From the IMG/VR virus record IMGVR_UViG_3300025698_000020, positions 1 through 38,089 of that record: a stretch of DNA of 38,089 bases; one strand, 5' to 3'. Shown piece by piece: positions 13,467-22,800 of this stretch. Position 1 is the first letter of the stretch; every line of letters begins with the position of its first letter. The position numbers were made by a program, and so were the translations under genes. The stretch comes from a virus. The notes beneath the pieces were generated by a model, which saw only the letters and a program-made list of their open reading frames with translations, was not told the origin of the DNA and ran no database searches.

Positions 13467-15002
13467 ATGAAAATTGTAAAAAACAAGGCTGTTGTGGTGT
13501 CTGTTGAGCACCCTGCTCAGATCACATCGACGATACCAAAGAGCAAACACCTTGGAGAAGGACAGGTGGCGGTGCACTGGGGCATCTCTGAGTCACATAC
13601 TTTGCGGAGCTTGAACATCGACGTGCCTTCCCCGATCACAGGTCGCTACACTTGGACGGGCAAATACGCTCCGATGAAGCACCAAGAGGCCACTGCGGCC
13701 TTCCTGACAATGAACAAGCGAGCGTTCTGCTTTAACGAGCAAGGGACCGGGAAAACCGCATCGGCCATCTGGGCAGCGGACTACCTGTTGTCTCAGGGTG
13801 TGATCAACCGCGTGTTGGTTATATGCCCCCTCTCCATCATGGACTCGGCATGGCGTGACGACCTGTTCACCTTTGCTATGCACCGAACGGTTGACGTGGC
13901 TTATGGGGCCAAACCAAAACGCAAGAAGATCATCGAGGCAGGGGCAGAGTTTGTGGTCATCAACTACGACGGTGTCGAGGTTGTTCTGGATACCATTCGG
14001 GACGGTGGGTTCGATCTGATCATCATCGACGAGGCGACACACTACAAGAACGCGCAGAGCAAGCGCTGGAAGACCCTGAACAAGTTGTTGGGAGAAGATA
14101 CGTGGTTGTGGATGATGACAGGGACACCAGCTGCACAGTCCCCCCTAGACGCATTCGGCTTGGCCAAGCTGGTTAACCCCAACAATGTGCCCCGCTACTT
14201 TGGTAGTTTCAGGGATCGTGTGATGTATAAAGTAACCCAGTTCAAATGGGCACCGAAGGAGAGCGCAACCGAGGTTGTGTATGATGCGCTCCAGCCTGCA
14301 ATCAGGTTCACAAAGGAGCAATGTCTCGATCTACCTCCCATGACATACACCCGACGTAACGTGGAGCTTAACCCCACGCAGAGCAAATACTACAAGATGC
14401 TCAAGAACCGTATGGTAATGGAGGTTGCAGGTGAGGACATCACCGCCGTGAACGCGGCTATCGTTATGAACAAGCTCCTGCAGATATCGTCGGGGGCGGT
14501 CTATAGCGACGAAGGTGAGACTGTGGAGTTCGACATCTCCAACAGATACAAGGTTTTGAAAGAGGTCATCGACGAGAGCAGCCAGAAGGTTCTTATCTTT
14601 GTTCCGTTCAAGCACGCCATCCGCATGGTCACCGAACGGCTCCACAAGGATGGGATCACGGCTGAGGTTATCTCGGGCGACGTGAAGGCACATGACCGAA
14701 CCGAGATTTTCCGTCGTTTCCAAGACGACCCCGACCCCAGAGTTCTGGTTATCCAACCACAGTCGGCAGCCCACGGCGTTACATTGACCGCTGCCAACAC
14801 TGTTGTATGGTGGGGGCCCACATCTTCACTTGAGACATATGCGCAGGCCAACGCCCGTGTTCACCGCAAGGGGCAGACGCACAAATGCACCGTTGTTCAG
14901 CTCGCAGGTTCCCATGTGGAGCGTCACGTTTACAAACTGTTGGATAACAGAATTGACGTTCACTCAAAAATAATTGACCTCTACAAGGAACTGCTTGACT
15001 AA
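13467..15002 (+). CDS. SNF2-type superfamily 2 helicase
   Basis: A 511-residue ATP-dependent DNA translocase. Motif I NEQGTGKT (90-97), motif II DEAT (188-191), motif III TGTPA (218-222), and motif VI ARVHRKGQ (463-470) preceded by a QAN; the hydrophobic FVPFKHA and VLVIQPQSAAHGV strands mark the second RecA-like lobe. The DEAT plus RxHRxGQ pattern is typical of the SNF2/Rad54 group and of phage recombination-repair helicases. It lacks a large insertion, so it is a minimal two-lobe motor. The ATG is preceded by GGAGAA. A promoter for the following genes overlaps its last codons. Confidence 0.93.
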   Translation: MKIVKNKAVVVSVEHPAQITSTIPKSKHLGEGQVAVHWGISESHTLRSLNIDVPSPITGRYTWTGKYAPMKHQEATAAFLTMNKRAFCFNEQGTGKTASAIWAADYLLSQGVINRVLVICPLSIMDSAWRDDLFTFAMHRTVDVAYGAKPKRKKIIEAGAEFVVINYDGVEVVLDTIRDGGFDLIIIDEATHYKNAQSKRWKTLNKLLGEDTWLWMMTGTPAAQSPLDAFGLAKLVNPNNVPRYFGSFRDRVMYKVTQFKWAPKESATEVVYDALQPAIRFTKEQCLDLPPMTYTRRNVELNPTQSKYYKMLKNRMVMEVAGEDITAVNAAIVMNKLLQISSGAVYSDEGETVEFDISNRYKVLKEVIDESSQKVLIFVPFKHAIRMVTERLHKDGITAEVISGDVKAHDRTEIFRRFQDDPDPRVLVIQPQSAAHGVTLTAANTVVWWGPTSSLETYAQANARVHRKGQTHKCTVVQLAGSHVERHVYKLLDNRIDVHSKIIDLYKELLD

Positions 15003-15023
15003 GTTACGTTCTGATACTATAAA
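14995..15023 (+). promoter_or_regulatory. Sigma70-like promoter for the ssDNA-binding/primase genes
   Basis: TTGACT (14995-15000), 17-bp spacer, TATAAA (15018-15023), close to consensus. It includes ACGTTCTGATAC at 15006-15017, the same 12-mer as in the promoter at 1997. Transcription would start near 15030, which rules out the ATG at 15026 and supports the next ATG at 15056. Confidence 0.7.
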
Positions 15024-15055
15024 GTATGAATAACAACAAAACGCGGAGAAGAAAT

Positions 15056-15442
15056 ATGACTGTTAAGGTAGACCAGTTGACCAAGGAATACATCGAGCTT
15101 CGAGACGAGAAGCGCGTGTTGGGGGCAGAGTTCAAAGAAGCGGACAAAGCCGTCACCGAGAAAATGGACGCCATTAAGTTTCAACTGTTGCAGCACTGCA
15201 AAGACAACAACGTCGATAGTGTTCGCACATCAGAAGGGCTGTTCTATCGGTCCGTTAAACAGCGTTACTGGACAAGCGACTGGGAAGCGATGCACCAATT
15301 CGTATTGCAAAACGAAGTCCCTGAGTTTTTCGAGAAGCGCCTCAACCAAACTGTGCTCAAGCAGTTCCTCGAAGAGAACCCTGACGTTCTACCGCCGGGC
15401 CTCAACGTAGACTCTGAGTACGTCGTGTCAGTGAGGAAATAA
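15056..15442 (+). CDS. Conserved helical phage replication-cluster protein
   Basis: A 128-residue protein starting at an ATG after CGGAGAAG. The N-terminal half is a long charged helix (YIELRDEKRVLGAEFKEADK), the C-terminal half has YRSVKQRYWTSDWEAM and ends with a FLEENPDVLPPGL...SEY segment; I recall this combination as a common unknown phage protein lying between SNF2 helicase and ssDNA-binding genes. Its helical layout recalls Gam-like nuclease inhibitors, but that is weak. TAATG overlap with the next gene. Confidence 0.7.
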   Translation: MTVKVDQLTKEYIELRDEKRVLGAEFKEADKAVTEKMDAIKFQLLQHCKDNNVDSVRTSEGLFYRSVKQRYWTSDWEAMHQFVLQNEVPEFFEKRLNQTVLKQFLEENPDVLPPGLNVDSEYVVSVRK

Positions 15443-15753
15443 TGACTGATCAACCATACGTGCAAATCGCAGATGTGGCTCGCCACTTTGTAGTCTCAGT
15501 CTCAACAATCCGTGCATGGGTTAGGAAAGGGATCATACCCCGCAACACCTACCTTAAGGCAGGGGATACCTACCGCTTCAAGCTTTCCGAAGTGGAGGCT
15601 GCGTTGAGATCCTCAGAGGAAGACGAGACTTGTGAAACACCTGCGCCCATTGGCAACGTGGACTCAGATACCCAACTCGAGATGGACTTCGATACATCCG
15701 AGCCAACACCATCAACAACGGCCATTTATAGCCGCAACCTAGACGGAGAATAA
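15442..15753 (+). CDS. MerR/excisionase-type HTH protein
   Basis: A 103-residue protein. Residues 1-55 form a MerR/Xis-like winged helix-turn-helix: VQIADVARHFVVSVSTIRAW, then an RKG wing and a YRFKLSEVEAALR helix. The rest is an acidic, disordered tail with a short DTQLEMDF motif. DNA binding is likely; the target is unknown. As no integrase is present, a regulatory or replication-accessory role is more likely than excision. Coupled to the upstream gene by TAATG. Confidence 0.75.
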   Translation: MTDQPYVQIADVARHFVVSVSTIRAWVRKGIIPRNTYLKAGDTYRFKLSEVEAALRSSEEDETCETPAPIGNVDSDTQLEMDFDTSEPTPSTTAIYSRNLDGE

Positions 15754-15755
15754 CT

Positions 15756-16715
15756 ATGTCAGATATGACACTCTTTGAAGGCAACTCACTTGTGAGCAGC
15801 GATCTTTTCAAAACGCTTCTTGAGACAGACGACAAACTTGCAGGTAATGGCGGTGGCGCAGGCGTCCCACGCATCAGTATCCGTGGTGGTCGCTTCCGTC
15901 AGATCGTCGCCGGTGAGCAGGTCAATGTTAACAGCTCGGGCTCACTCAAGATCAACATCGTCAACGCTGCAAATATTGCTCGCACATACTTTGAGGGCGA
16001 GTATAACCCCGACAACCCTGCTCCGCCCACATGTTGGTCAGCAGATACCAAGGTTCCTTCGCCAGATGTCCCCGAAGAAGGTCGCCAAGCCGCGCGCTGC
16101 ATGGACTGCCCGATGAACATCAAAGGTTCAGGTGCAGGTGACAGCCGAGCATGCCGCTTCTCCCAACGTCTTGCTATCACTCTCGAGGGTGCGAATGATG
16201 AGGTGTATCAAATCCAGCTTCCAGCAACGTCACTGTTCGGTGAGGCAAAGGACGGTCGTATGGGTATGCAGGCCTACGCCAAATACCTCAAGGCACACAA
16301 GACACCCTCCATGGCTGTTATCACAGAGATGTATTTCGACGAGAACAGCGATACGCCGAAGCTCTATTTCAAGCCAGCACGCCCGCTGACTGAGGAAGAG
16401 TTGAAGCAAGCTCTTGTAAATCGCGATAGCGATGAGGCTCAAAAGGCGATCACTATGACAGTGTCCAAAACGGACGGTGGCTCTGCTGACAAGCCCAAGG
16501 CTGAGGCAAAGGCTGAGGCAAAGGCTGAGGCAAAGGCTGAGGCAAAGGCTGAGGCAAAGGCTGAGGCAAAGGCTGAACCAAAAGCTGAGCCCAAGGAAGA
16601 GGGTTTGTCTTTCAGCGAGACGGCTGACGAAGAGCCAAAGGTGACCACAAAGAAGGCAGAAAAGCCCGAGGTCAATGACGAAGATATTGACGATCTGGTT
16701 GACGGCTGGGATTAA
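15756..16715 (+). CDS. Probable ssDNA-binding protein with KAEA repeats
   Basis: A 319-residue protein. The core (residues about 35-225) is beta-rich with a zinc-like Cys set: one Cys in PPTCW, then CMDCP and a fourth Cys in ACRF. A linker of Lys-Ala-Glu-Ala repeats (about 248-278) leads to a strongly acidic C-terminus ending DDLVDGWD. A core with an acidic tail, next to helicase and primase genes, is the usual layout of a phage SSB whose tail recruits partners; the function is inferred from this. It is followed by a 10-bp hairpin and the primase-helicase gene. Confidence 0.55.
   Translation: MSDMTLFEGNSLVSSDLFKTLLETDDKLAGNGGGAGVPRISIRGGRFRQIVAGEQVNVNSSGSLKINIVNAANIARTYFEGEYNPDNPAPPTCWSADTKVPSPDVPEEGRQAARCMDCPMNIKGSGAGDSRACRFSQRLAITLEGANDEVYQIQLPATSLFGEAKDGRMGMQAYAKYLKAHKTPSMAVITEMYFDENSDTPKLYFKPARPLTEEELKQALVNRDSDEAQKAITMTVSKTDGGSADKPKAEAKAEAKAEAKAEAKAEAKAEAKAEPKAEPKEEGLSFSETADEEPKVTTKKAEKPEVNDEDIDDLVDGWD
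16501..16572. repeat. Six exact copies of a 12-bp tandem repeat
   Basis: The 12-mer CTGAGGCAAAGG is repeated six times without change, followed by two degenerate copies to about 16596. It encodes the Lys-Ala-Glu-Ala linker. Exactness suggests recent expansion, and each gain or loss keeps frame. Confidence 0.95.
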
Positions 16716-16738
16716 CCCCCACCTTTAGCTAACATGGC

Positions 16739-16765
16739 GGGGCGCAGCTGCATTGGCTGCGCCCC
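16739..16765 (+). other. Strong 10-bp GC-rich hairpin without a T-run
   Basis: GGGGCGCAGC (16739-16748) and GCTGCGCCCC (16756-16765) pair perfectly around a 7-nt loop; an outer TTTAGC (16724-16729) can also pair with GCTAAA (16767-16772) across an asymmetric bulge. It lies in the gap before the primase-helicase. With no T-run it is not a classical terminator; attenuation, mRNA processing or protection of the 3' end are possible. Confidence 0.75.
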
Positions 16766-16797
16766 TGCTAAACACTCAATACCGTCGGGCGGACACA

Positions 16798-19578
16798 ATG
16801 AAAACACAACAATTTTTAGATACGGTAATCGGCGACGAAGGTTACTACTGCATATTCGCAGTGCGTGGTGAACGTCGGGTGCAGAAGTTCTACAAGACAA
16901 TTCAAGAGGTCGTCATAGCGTCTGAGCATTTTGACGACGACGGGTTTGATGTTTACTACGCCCTCGCCACTTTCGGCACAGCTGAGTCTCGTAAACAGCA
17001 GAACGTGAAGCAAATGCGTTCGCTTTACCTTGACCTAGACTGCGGCCCCAACAAAGAATTTCCGAGCCAGATGAAAGCAATCGACGCTCTCAAAAAGTTC
17101 TGCACAACGCTAGGTCTGCCTCGCCCAACTCTGGTTAGCTCAGGTCGCGGCGTGCACGTATACTGGCCCCTGATTGAGACAGCTGAGCCTGTGGAGTGGT
17201 TTCGTGTTGCGGAGCGCCTTAAGGCGGCTTGCGCTGAACAGGGTTTCGATGCCGACCCTGCAGTCACCTCAGACATGGCACGTGTTCTCAGGGTTCCCGG
17301 AACGCACAACCACAAAGACGACCCCGCAAGCCCTGTGAGAATGTTGGCCACCGCTGCTGAACCTGTTGGCTTGGTTGCGTTTGCGAAGCTTCTTGGCGGA
17401 ACATTGAAGCCAGTTCTCCCTCCTATGGACCTCGGCCCTGATCCTGTGTTTGACGCTCTCATTGCCAACACTGAGAACAGCTTCGCCAACATCATTCGCA
17501 AGACAAAGGCTGGGCGCGGTTGCGATCAGATCAAGCACATCGTTCAGAATCAAGATGATATAGGCGAGCCGCTATGGCGTGCAGGGTTGTCAATTGCCAA
17601 GTTCTGCACCGACGGGGACAAGGCGGCTGTGGTTATGTCCCGCAATCACCCCGATTACGACTACGATGTGATGCAGAGAAAGCTGTACAACATTCGCGGG
17701 CCATATCTATGCTCTCGGTTTGACGAGTATAATCCCGGCATCTGCTCGGGTTGTCCTAACTTTGGAAAGCTGAAGTCACCTATCAACCTTGGCAAGGTTG
17801 TGTTGGAGGCTGATCCAGAGGAAGAGGTTGAGGTGCAGGAGCTCGGTGAGGTTAAGAAGATCACCATTCCAACCTACCCGAACCCCTACTTTCGTGGGAA
17901 GAACGGCGGCATCTACCTGCGGATCAAGGACGACGATGGTGACACGATTGAAGAGTGTGTTTATCACAACGACTTCTATATGTCTCGGCGCCTGTATGAT
18001 GCTGAGCTTGGGGAGGTTGTTGTCATGCAGCTCCACTTACCAAACGATCCGAAGCGGGAGTTCTCTATCCCAATGCGGGACGTAACTTCGAAGGACGAGT
18101 TTCGTAAGGTGCTGGGCACCAACGGGCTCTCCGTTTATGGAAAAAACCTAGAAAGATTGATGGTATACGTTATGAAATGGATTGATGAACTACAAGCAAC
18201 AGGCGGAGCAGACGAAGCTCACAAGCAGTTTGGTTGGGTCGATGACAATATGGACGCATTCGTGCTGGGTGATCGTCTGATCAAAGGGAATGAGGTTGAG
18301 TATAACCCACCGTCATCCCAGACAAAGGCATTGATCAAGGACGGCGCGTTCGACCAGAAGGGTGAGATTGAAAAGAGCCGATCCCTGCTGGAGTTCTATA
18401 ACAAGCCCGGTTTTGAGATGCACCAGTTTGTTGTGGCATCCGTTCTCGGCTCAGTTCTCATGGAGTTTACGGGATTGAACAGCCTTGCGATCAATCTCTA
18501 CGGCAAGTCAGGTGTGGGCAAAACCACTGCCATGATGGCAGGTCTGTCCATATTCGGCGACCCCATGCTCTTGATGAACCACCGCAATGACACGCACAAC
18601 TCTCGCCTAAACCGTGGTGAGGTGATGAAGAACCTCGCGCTGTGCTCTGACGAGATGACAAACATCAAGAGCCACGAGGCCTCTGAGTATGTCTACCAGA
18701 TGTCAGGTGGTCGCCAGAAGAACCGTATGTCCAGCAGCGGTAACACCGAGAGGTTCCGCGGAGATCCTTGGGCTTTGATTGCTATCTCCACCACCAACAC
18801 AAGCTTGTGGGAAATTCTTAGCCGCGAGAAGGCACGTCCCGACGCCGAACTTCTTCGTTTGTTGGAGATCAACGTGCAGAAGCAGATCAAAGACCCTGCT
18901 CTGAAAGTTCAGACTGACGCGCTGTTTGAAGACTTCAAACGAAACTTCGGTTGGCTCGGCACAGAGTTTATCCAGTACATCATAAGCAACCGAGAAGAGT
19001 GTCGCACACTGGTGAAGGACGTTCGTTCCCGCATCGACAAAGCTGCTGACCTGTCATCTGAGCATCGCTTCTGGTCCGCCGGTGTGGCATGTGCAATCGC
19101 GGCAAACATCATTGCTGGACGTGTAGGCATCTTGAATTACAACACCGCCGAGATATTCAGCTGGGTTGTCGATGAGCTCAAGCAGCGCAAGGGATTTGTG
19201 AACGAGAGCGGCACCTCTGTGGAGACAACTCTGAACAACTACGCAGCTGAGAACTACAACAACATCTTGTGGATCAAGAGCACTGACGATTTGCGAGCAA
19301 CAGGTGAGCATAGTGGGATCGACTCTCTCGTTGTCCCGGACGCCCTACCCAAGACCAAGTTGGTTGCTCGATACGAGACGGACACCAAGCGCTTCTTCCT
19401 GCTGCCGAAGCCTCTCAAAAACTGGTGCACTGATCAGCAGATTGCCTACTCAGAATTTGTCAAAGATTTGCAGGAGAAGATGGGTGCAACCAAACAGAAG
19501 ATGCGTATCACCAAGGGCACACATATGAACCTGCCCGCAACGGATGTTATCGTCGTCGAGTTCAAGCTGGAGGAATAA
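16798..19578 (+). CDS. Primase-helicase: AEP-type primase plus P-loop (DUF927-like) ATPase
   Basis: A 926-residue protein. The N-terminal part fits an archaeo-eukaryotic-type primase: LYLDLDCG with D79 and D81, SSGRGVHVYWPL with H120, then an Arg/His-rich RVLRVPGTHNHK. A Cys group follows near residue 310-325 (CSRF...ICSGC), a possible zinc knuckle. The C-terminal part is a helicase-like ATPase with Walker A G569-K-S-G-V-G-K575-T-T and a Walker B-like CSDEM at D618-E619. I infer synthesis of primers coupled to unwinding at the fork. The ATG at 16798 is used since an upstream in-frame start lies in the hairpin; the ribosome-binding site (GGGCGGA) is weak. Confidence 0.85.
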   Translation: MKTQQFLDTVIGDEGYYCIFAVRGERRVQKFYKTIQEVVIASEHFDDDGFDVYYALATFGTAESRKQQNVKQMRSLYLDLDCGPNKEFPSQMKAIDALKKFCTTLGLPRPTLVSSGRGVHVYWPLIETAEPVEWFRVAERLKAACAEQGFDADPAVTSDMARVLRVPGTHNHKDDPASPVRMLATAAEPVGLVAFAKLLGGTLKPVLPPMDLGPDPVFDALIANTENSFANIIRKTKAGRGCDQIKHIVQNQDDIGEPLWRAGLSIAKFCTDGDKAAVVMSRNHPDYDYDVMQRKLYNIRGPYLCSRFDEYNPGICSGCPNFGKLKSPINLGKVVLEADPEEEVEVQELGEVKKITIPTYPNPYFRGKNGGIYLRIKDDDGDTIEECVYHNDFYMSRRLYDAELGEVVVMQLHLPNDPKREFSIPMRDVTSKDEFRKVLGTNGLSVYGKNLERLMVYVMKWIDELQATGGADEAHKQFGWVDDNMDAFVLGDRLIKGNEVEYNPPSSQTKALIKDGAFDQKGEIEKSRSLLEFYNKPGFEMHQFVVASVLGSVLMEFTGLNSLAINLYGKSGVGKTTAMMAGLSIFGDPMLLMNHRNDTHNSRLNRGEVMKNLALCSDEMTNIKSHEASEYVYQMSGGRQKNRMSSSGNTERFRGDPWALIAISTTNTSLWEILSREKARPDAELLRLLEINVQKQIKDPALKVQTDALFEDFKRNFGWLGTEFIQYIISNREECRTLVKDVRSRIDKAADLSSEHRFWSAGVACAIAANIIAGRVGILNYNTAEIFSWVVDELKQRKGFVNESGTSVETTLNNYAAENYNNILWIKSTDDLRATGEHSGIDSLVVPDALPKTKLVARYETDTKRFFLLPKPLKNWCTDQQIAYSEFVKDLQEKMGATKQKMRITKGTHMNLPATDVIVVEFKLEE

Positions 19579-19579
19579 G

Positions 19580-19807
19580 ATGTCTGACAAGGTAATGAAG
19601 GTTGACGACATTGCACCGGACAGTGTTCGGATCGTGATCGACTGGGACGCGTTCACCGTTGGGGCTTCAATGTTCATACCTTGTGTGGATACGTCCAAGG
19701 CAAAAGAGCAGGTGAAGAAAATCGCCCTGCGTAAAAACTACGAAATTTTGGACAAGATTTGCGTGGAAAACAACATGTTGGGTATACGCTTCTGGAGAAC
19801 CGCATGA
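19580..19807 (+). CDS. Small unknown protein at the end of the early arm
   Basis: A 75-residue protein, ATG preceded by GGAGGAATAAG one base after the primase-helicase stop. It has a beta-rich centre (VRIVIDWDAFTVGASMFIP) followed by a Lys-rich helix and a final FWRTA. No motif recognised. It is the last gene before the terminator that separates the converging arms. Confidence 0.7.
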   Translation: MSDKVMKVDDIAPDSVRIVIDWDAFTVGASMFIPCVDTSKAKEQVKKIALRKNYEILDKICVENNMLGIRFWRTA

Positions 19808-19819
19808 TATGGTGCCTTT

Positions 19820-19839
19820 GAACAGTCCATATTCTGTTC
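19820..19839. repeat. Perfect 6-bp inverted repeat GAACAG-N8-CTGTTC
   Basis: It lies between the last + strand stop and the terminator. Spacing and sequence could suit a dimeric regulator, but one copy of a 6-bp inverted repeat is weak evidence. Confidence 0.4.
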
Positions 19840-19850
19840 TCCGCTCTACT

Positions 19851-19878
19851 GCCCCCGCCTTGTGCGGGGGCTTTTTTT
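19851..19878 (+). terminator. Rho-independent terminator of the left arm
   Basis: GCCCCCGC (19851-19858), loop CTTGT, GCGGGGGC (19864-19871), then seven T. It ends + strand transcription. There is no matching A-run on the other side, so it is not obviously bidirectional. The - strand giant gene's stop codon (19877-19879) overlaps the T-run. Confidence 0.92.
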
Positions 19879-22800
19879 ATTTGAAGAGCTGGAACCCTTG
19901 GTTGAACTCCTCGGCACTCTTGATCATCTCAGGTGAGTAGACGATACCGCCGCGCATCTTCTTGGTCGTGTTCTTGAACCCAACATTTGATTTCTTAAGA
20001 GCGTCACGGGTCAGAGCTTGGCCTCGATATAGAGGTGGAAGATTGCGGTTCCACTCTTGGATATCCTCAAGCGCTTCGCGAGCCCCATCGGCGTCACCTG
20101 CACGTCTCGCCATGTTGTATTTGCGAGTCAGCGACGTTCGTTTTGAGCGGATACCATCATACTTGCGACGTTCGTTTCTGTTGACCTCAAGCTGTTGGAT
20201 GTAGGCCGCTGGGGAGAAGCCCAATGCTTGCACCGCAATGTTGTACCCGTTCAAGTCTTCAACAACTGCATCATCTCTACGGGTCAGTGCGCCCTCTGTT
20301 CCGAATCTACCGGCCTTCATAAGGTTTCGAACCGCCGTTGGAGCTGCAGCTTCCATACCGCGCCACACTTCCCCATCATTCATCAAACCCACACCGCGCA
20401 AGACGTTGTTGGCTGTCCCGATTGCAGGGCCACCGATCTGCTCGGCCAAAGTCCAGATCGGGCTCTGATCCTTGTCGATAATAGGTGGCTGATAGAGCAT
20501 GCTGTTGAGGCTTGTGCGGGACGCAACATCGGCACCTGTGATGTAGTTTATCGGTCCCGAGTATAGGCCCTCGCCGAGAAGCTTACGTGTCGCCGATTCA
20601 AAGTCGTCCTCCCCGTCGTCTCGGAACAGGTTGTAGATCATGCCAATGGCGCCCATCATGGGCATACCTGAGGCACCTGTAACAAGACCGTTCACAAGGA
20701 GAAACTGCAGGAGTTGTTTGCGAGCCATTGCTCTCTCGGCGGGCGGTGAGTCTTTGAAAGCCTTGTCCACCATCGAAGACATCATGTGATACTTGTTGAT
20801 GGCGAAGTTCTTATACATGAAGACCACGTTACCGAACGCGTTCTGTGCATAGACGGGCCGACCCGCCGCGGCGAGCGTGCCAAGGTTAACCTCCACGGCC
20901 TCCAGAGCTTTATCCGAGGCTTTCTTCTTATGTGCCAGCGTTGGTACGCTGTCTGATCCAGCCATGATCTTCTTGAGTTCGAGATTGTAAGCGGCAACCG
21001 CCAAGACCTCACGGTTATAGCGCTCAGAGTAGTGCATCAGAGCACCTGAGTATTTGTTCAAGCGTTCCATTGCCGCTGAAGTTCCGTCGATCTCCAGAGC
21101 CTCCTGCGTTACAGACGCCGCCAGTTGTCCACGCAGAGTAAGCTCCTCATAGAGGGTGTCCAGATCTCTGATATTTTGTGGAAGGTTGGGGTCGTTAAAG
21201 TCGTAATTGGCTACAGATTTGCCAAATCGTCCAAAGTCCACATCTCTCATTTCAACACCGTCGGCACCGTCAACCTCGATGGAGCGGAACGTCGGGGATG
21301 CTGCTAGGGCCCGGCTTGCGTCACCCATTGCACGGATGGTCGATCCCATGCCGTATTCACCACCAAGGTAACCTGAGGCCATGATCGTATCGAACACGGG
21401 GAGCATGGCAGAGGCGGGGCTAAGACCCATGGTTGCGGCAAAAGCGAGAGAGTTGATAGCTTGGGATACTGAGTTGACCTGAGGGTTCTTCGCAAACTGC
21501 GCCATCTCGTCCATGACATTTGCGATCAGGTTCGTATCCATGCTCTCTTTGTAACTAAGTCCAGACTCGTCGGGGCTAGAATTAAGCTTTCTTTGGAACT
21601 CCTGCAGAGCGCCTGAACCCTCAAGCTGCACAATTTGACGACCAAGGTTCAACCCTGTGCGACGTATTGTGCTGGCAAGGTTTGTGTCAATATCTATTTC
21701 AAGGTCACTATCAAGCGACCCGTCTGACAATGCGTCTGGGGATATGTCACCGAGAGCGCCTCTTACGTTCTTGCGTCTGCGCATGTTGTGAACAAGCGAT
21801 CTCTCAGGCATGGCGTCGAGCACCATGTCAACCAGTTTTGTTTTCAGAGCAGGGTCTTTTATACCTGCACCGTCGATTTCCGTGAGGAAGTCCTTAACAA
21901 AAGAACCGTCAGGTCCGCCCTCATAGCTGTAATCCCGACTGCGTTTGCCCATGCTCATCTCTGAGTTCAGATCACCCTGACCACGGGACTCGTTGTAAGC
22001 CTGCACTCTGTTGGCAGCTGCCCGCATCTTTCGATCAGAAGCGTGGTAAGTTGTGAATGTTTCCACATTTCCAGTTCTGGGATCAGAGGCGGTGTACTGC
22101 AGGCGGAAGCCACCCTCGCGCGTCAGCGGGAAGTAGGGTGTTATGTGGCCGCTCTGTCTCACAAGAATGTCGAGAAGCTTGTCGATGGCGCGACGGCGAG
22201 CCGAACCTTCAGTGATGTCTTGGCCCATACGTTCCATAAGAGAAGAAACCATACGTTTCTGCAGGCTGGCGTAATAGTTCCGCGTCTGATTGTAGAGACG
22301 TTGTCCTTCGGGGCTCAGGTTTTTGAAACGAGCGCGAGCTTTGATGTAGTAGTCGCTCTTCTCAGGGGAAGGTGACTCTGAGGCATAGGCTGCAGTGCGA
22401 CCCTTGGATTGGAAGTCCGTATTCAACTTGACCATAGCGGCGGCGCGAGCACCCTCTGTTGGATAGGACGAGCGTTTAATTTCACCTGTGTTTGTGTCAG
22501 CGTAAGCAAGCCAGAACTTGGAATATGGGTTTCCATCGAGAGAGCTGTCAACTTGCTCCAACGTATCATCGTGCATGATTGAACGTAGCAGATCGTGACC
22601 TTGGCGGTCTTCCCGGCGGAACTTGGCCATATCGTTCACCATGGCAGAGTTGACCAAGGCCAGCTTGTCGTAGGCACCTTTCAAGTTCTCAATAGCGTCG
22701 AGGAGGTCTTTTGCAAAAGGTATTTTGTCCTCGGCAAGGCGTACAAGGTTGCCGACTCTGAGAGACTTCAAACCAGCGCGCTTTACCATATCAGGAGCGT

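Noticed and set aside
15026-15055. Earlier start for the helical replication-cluster protein at 15026
   Set aside because: It would begin before the predicted transcription start and lacks a ribosome-binding site; the ATG at 15056 has CGGAGAAG.
15442-15753. Excisionase of a temperate phage
   Set aside because: The HTH fits MerR/Xis, but no integrase or attachment site is visible and it lies in a replication operon.
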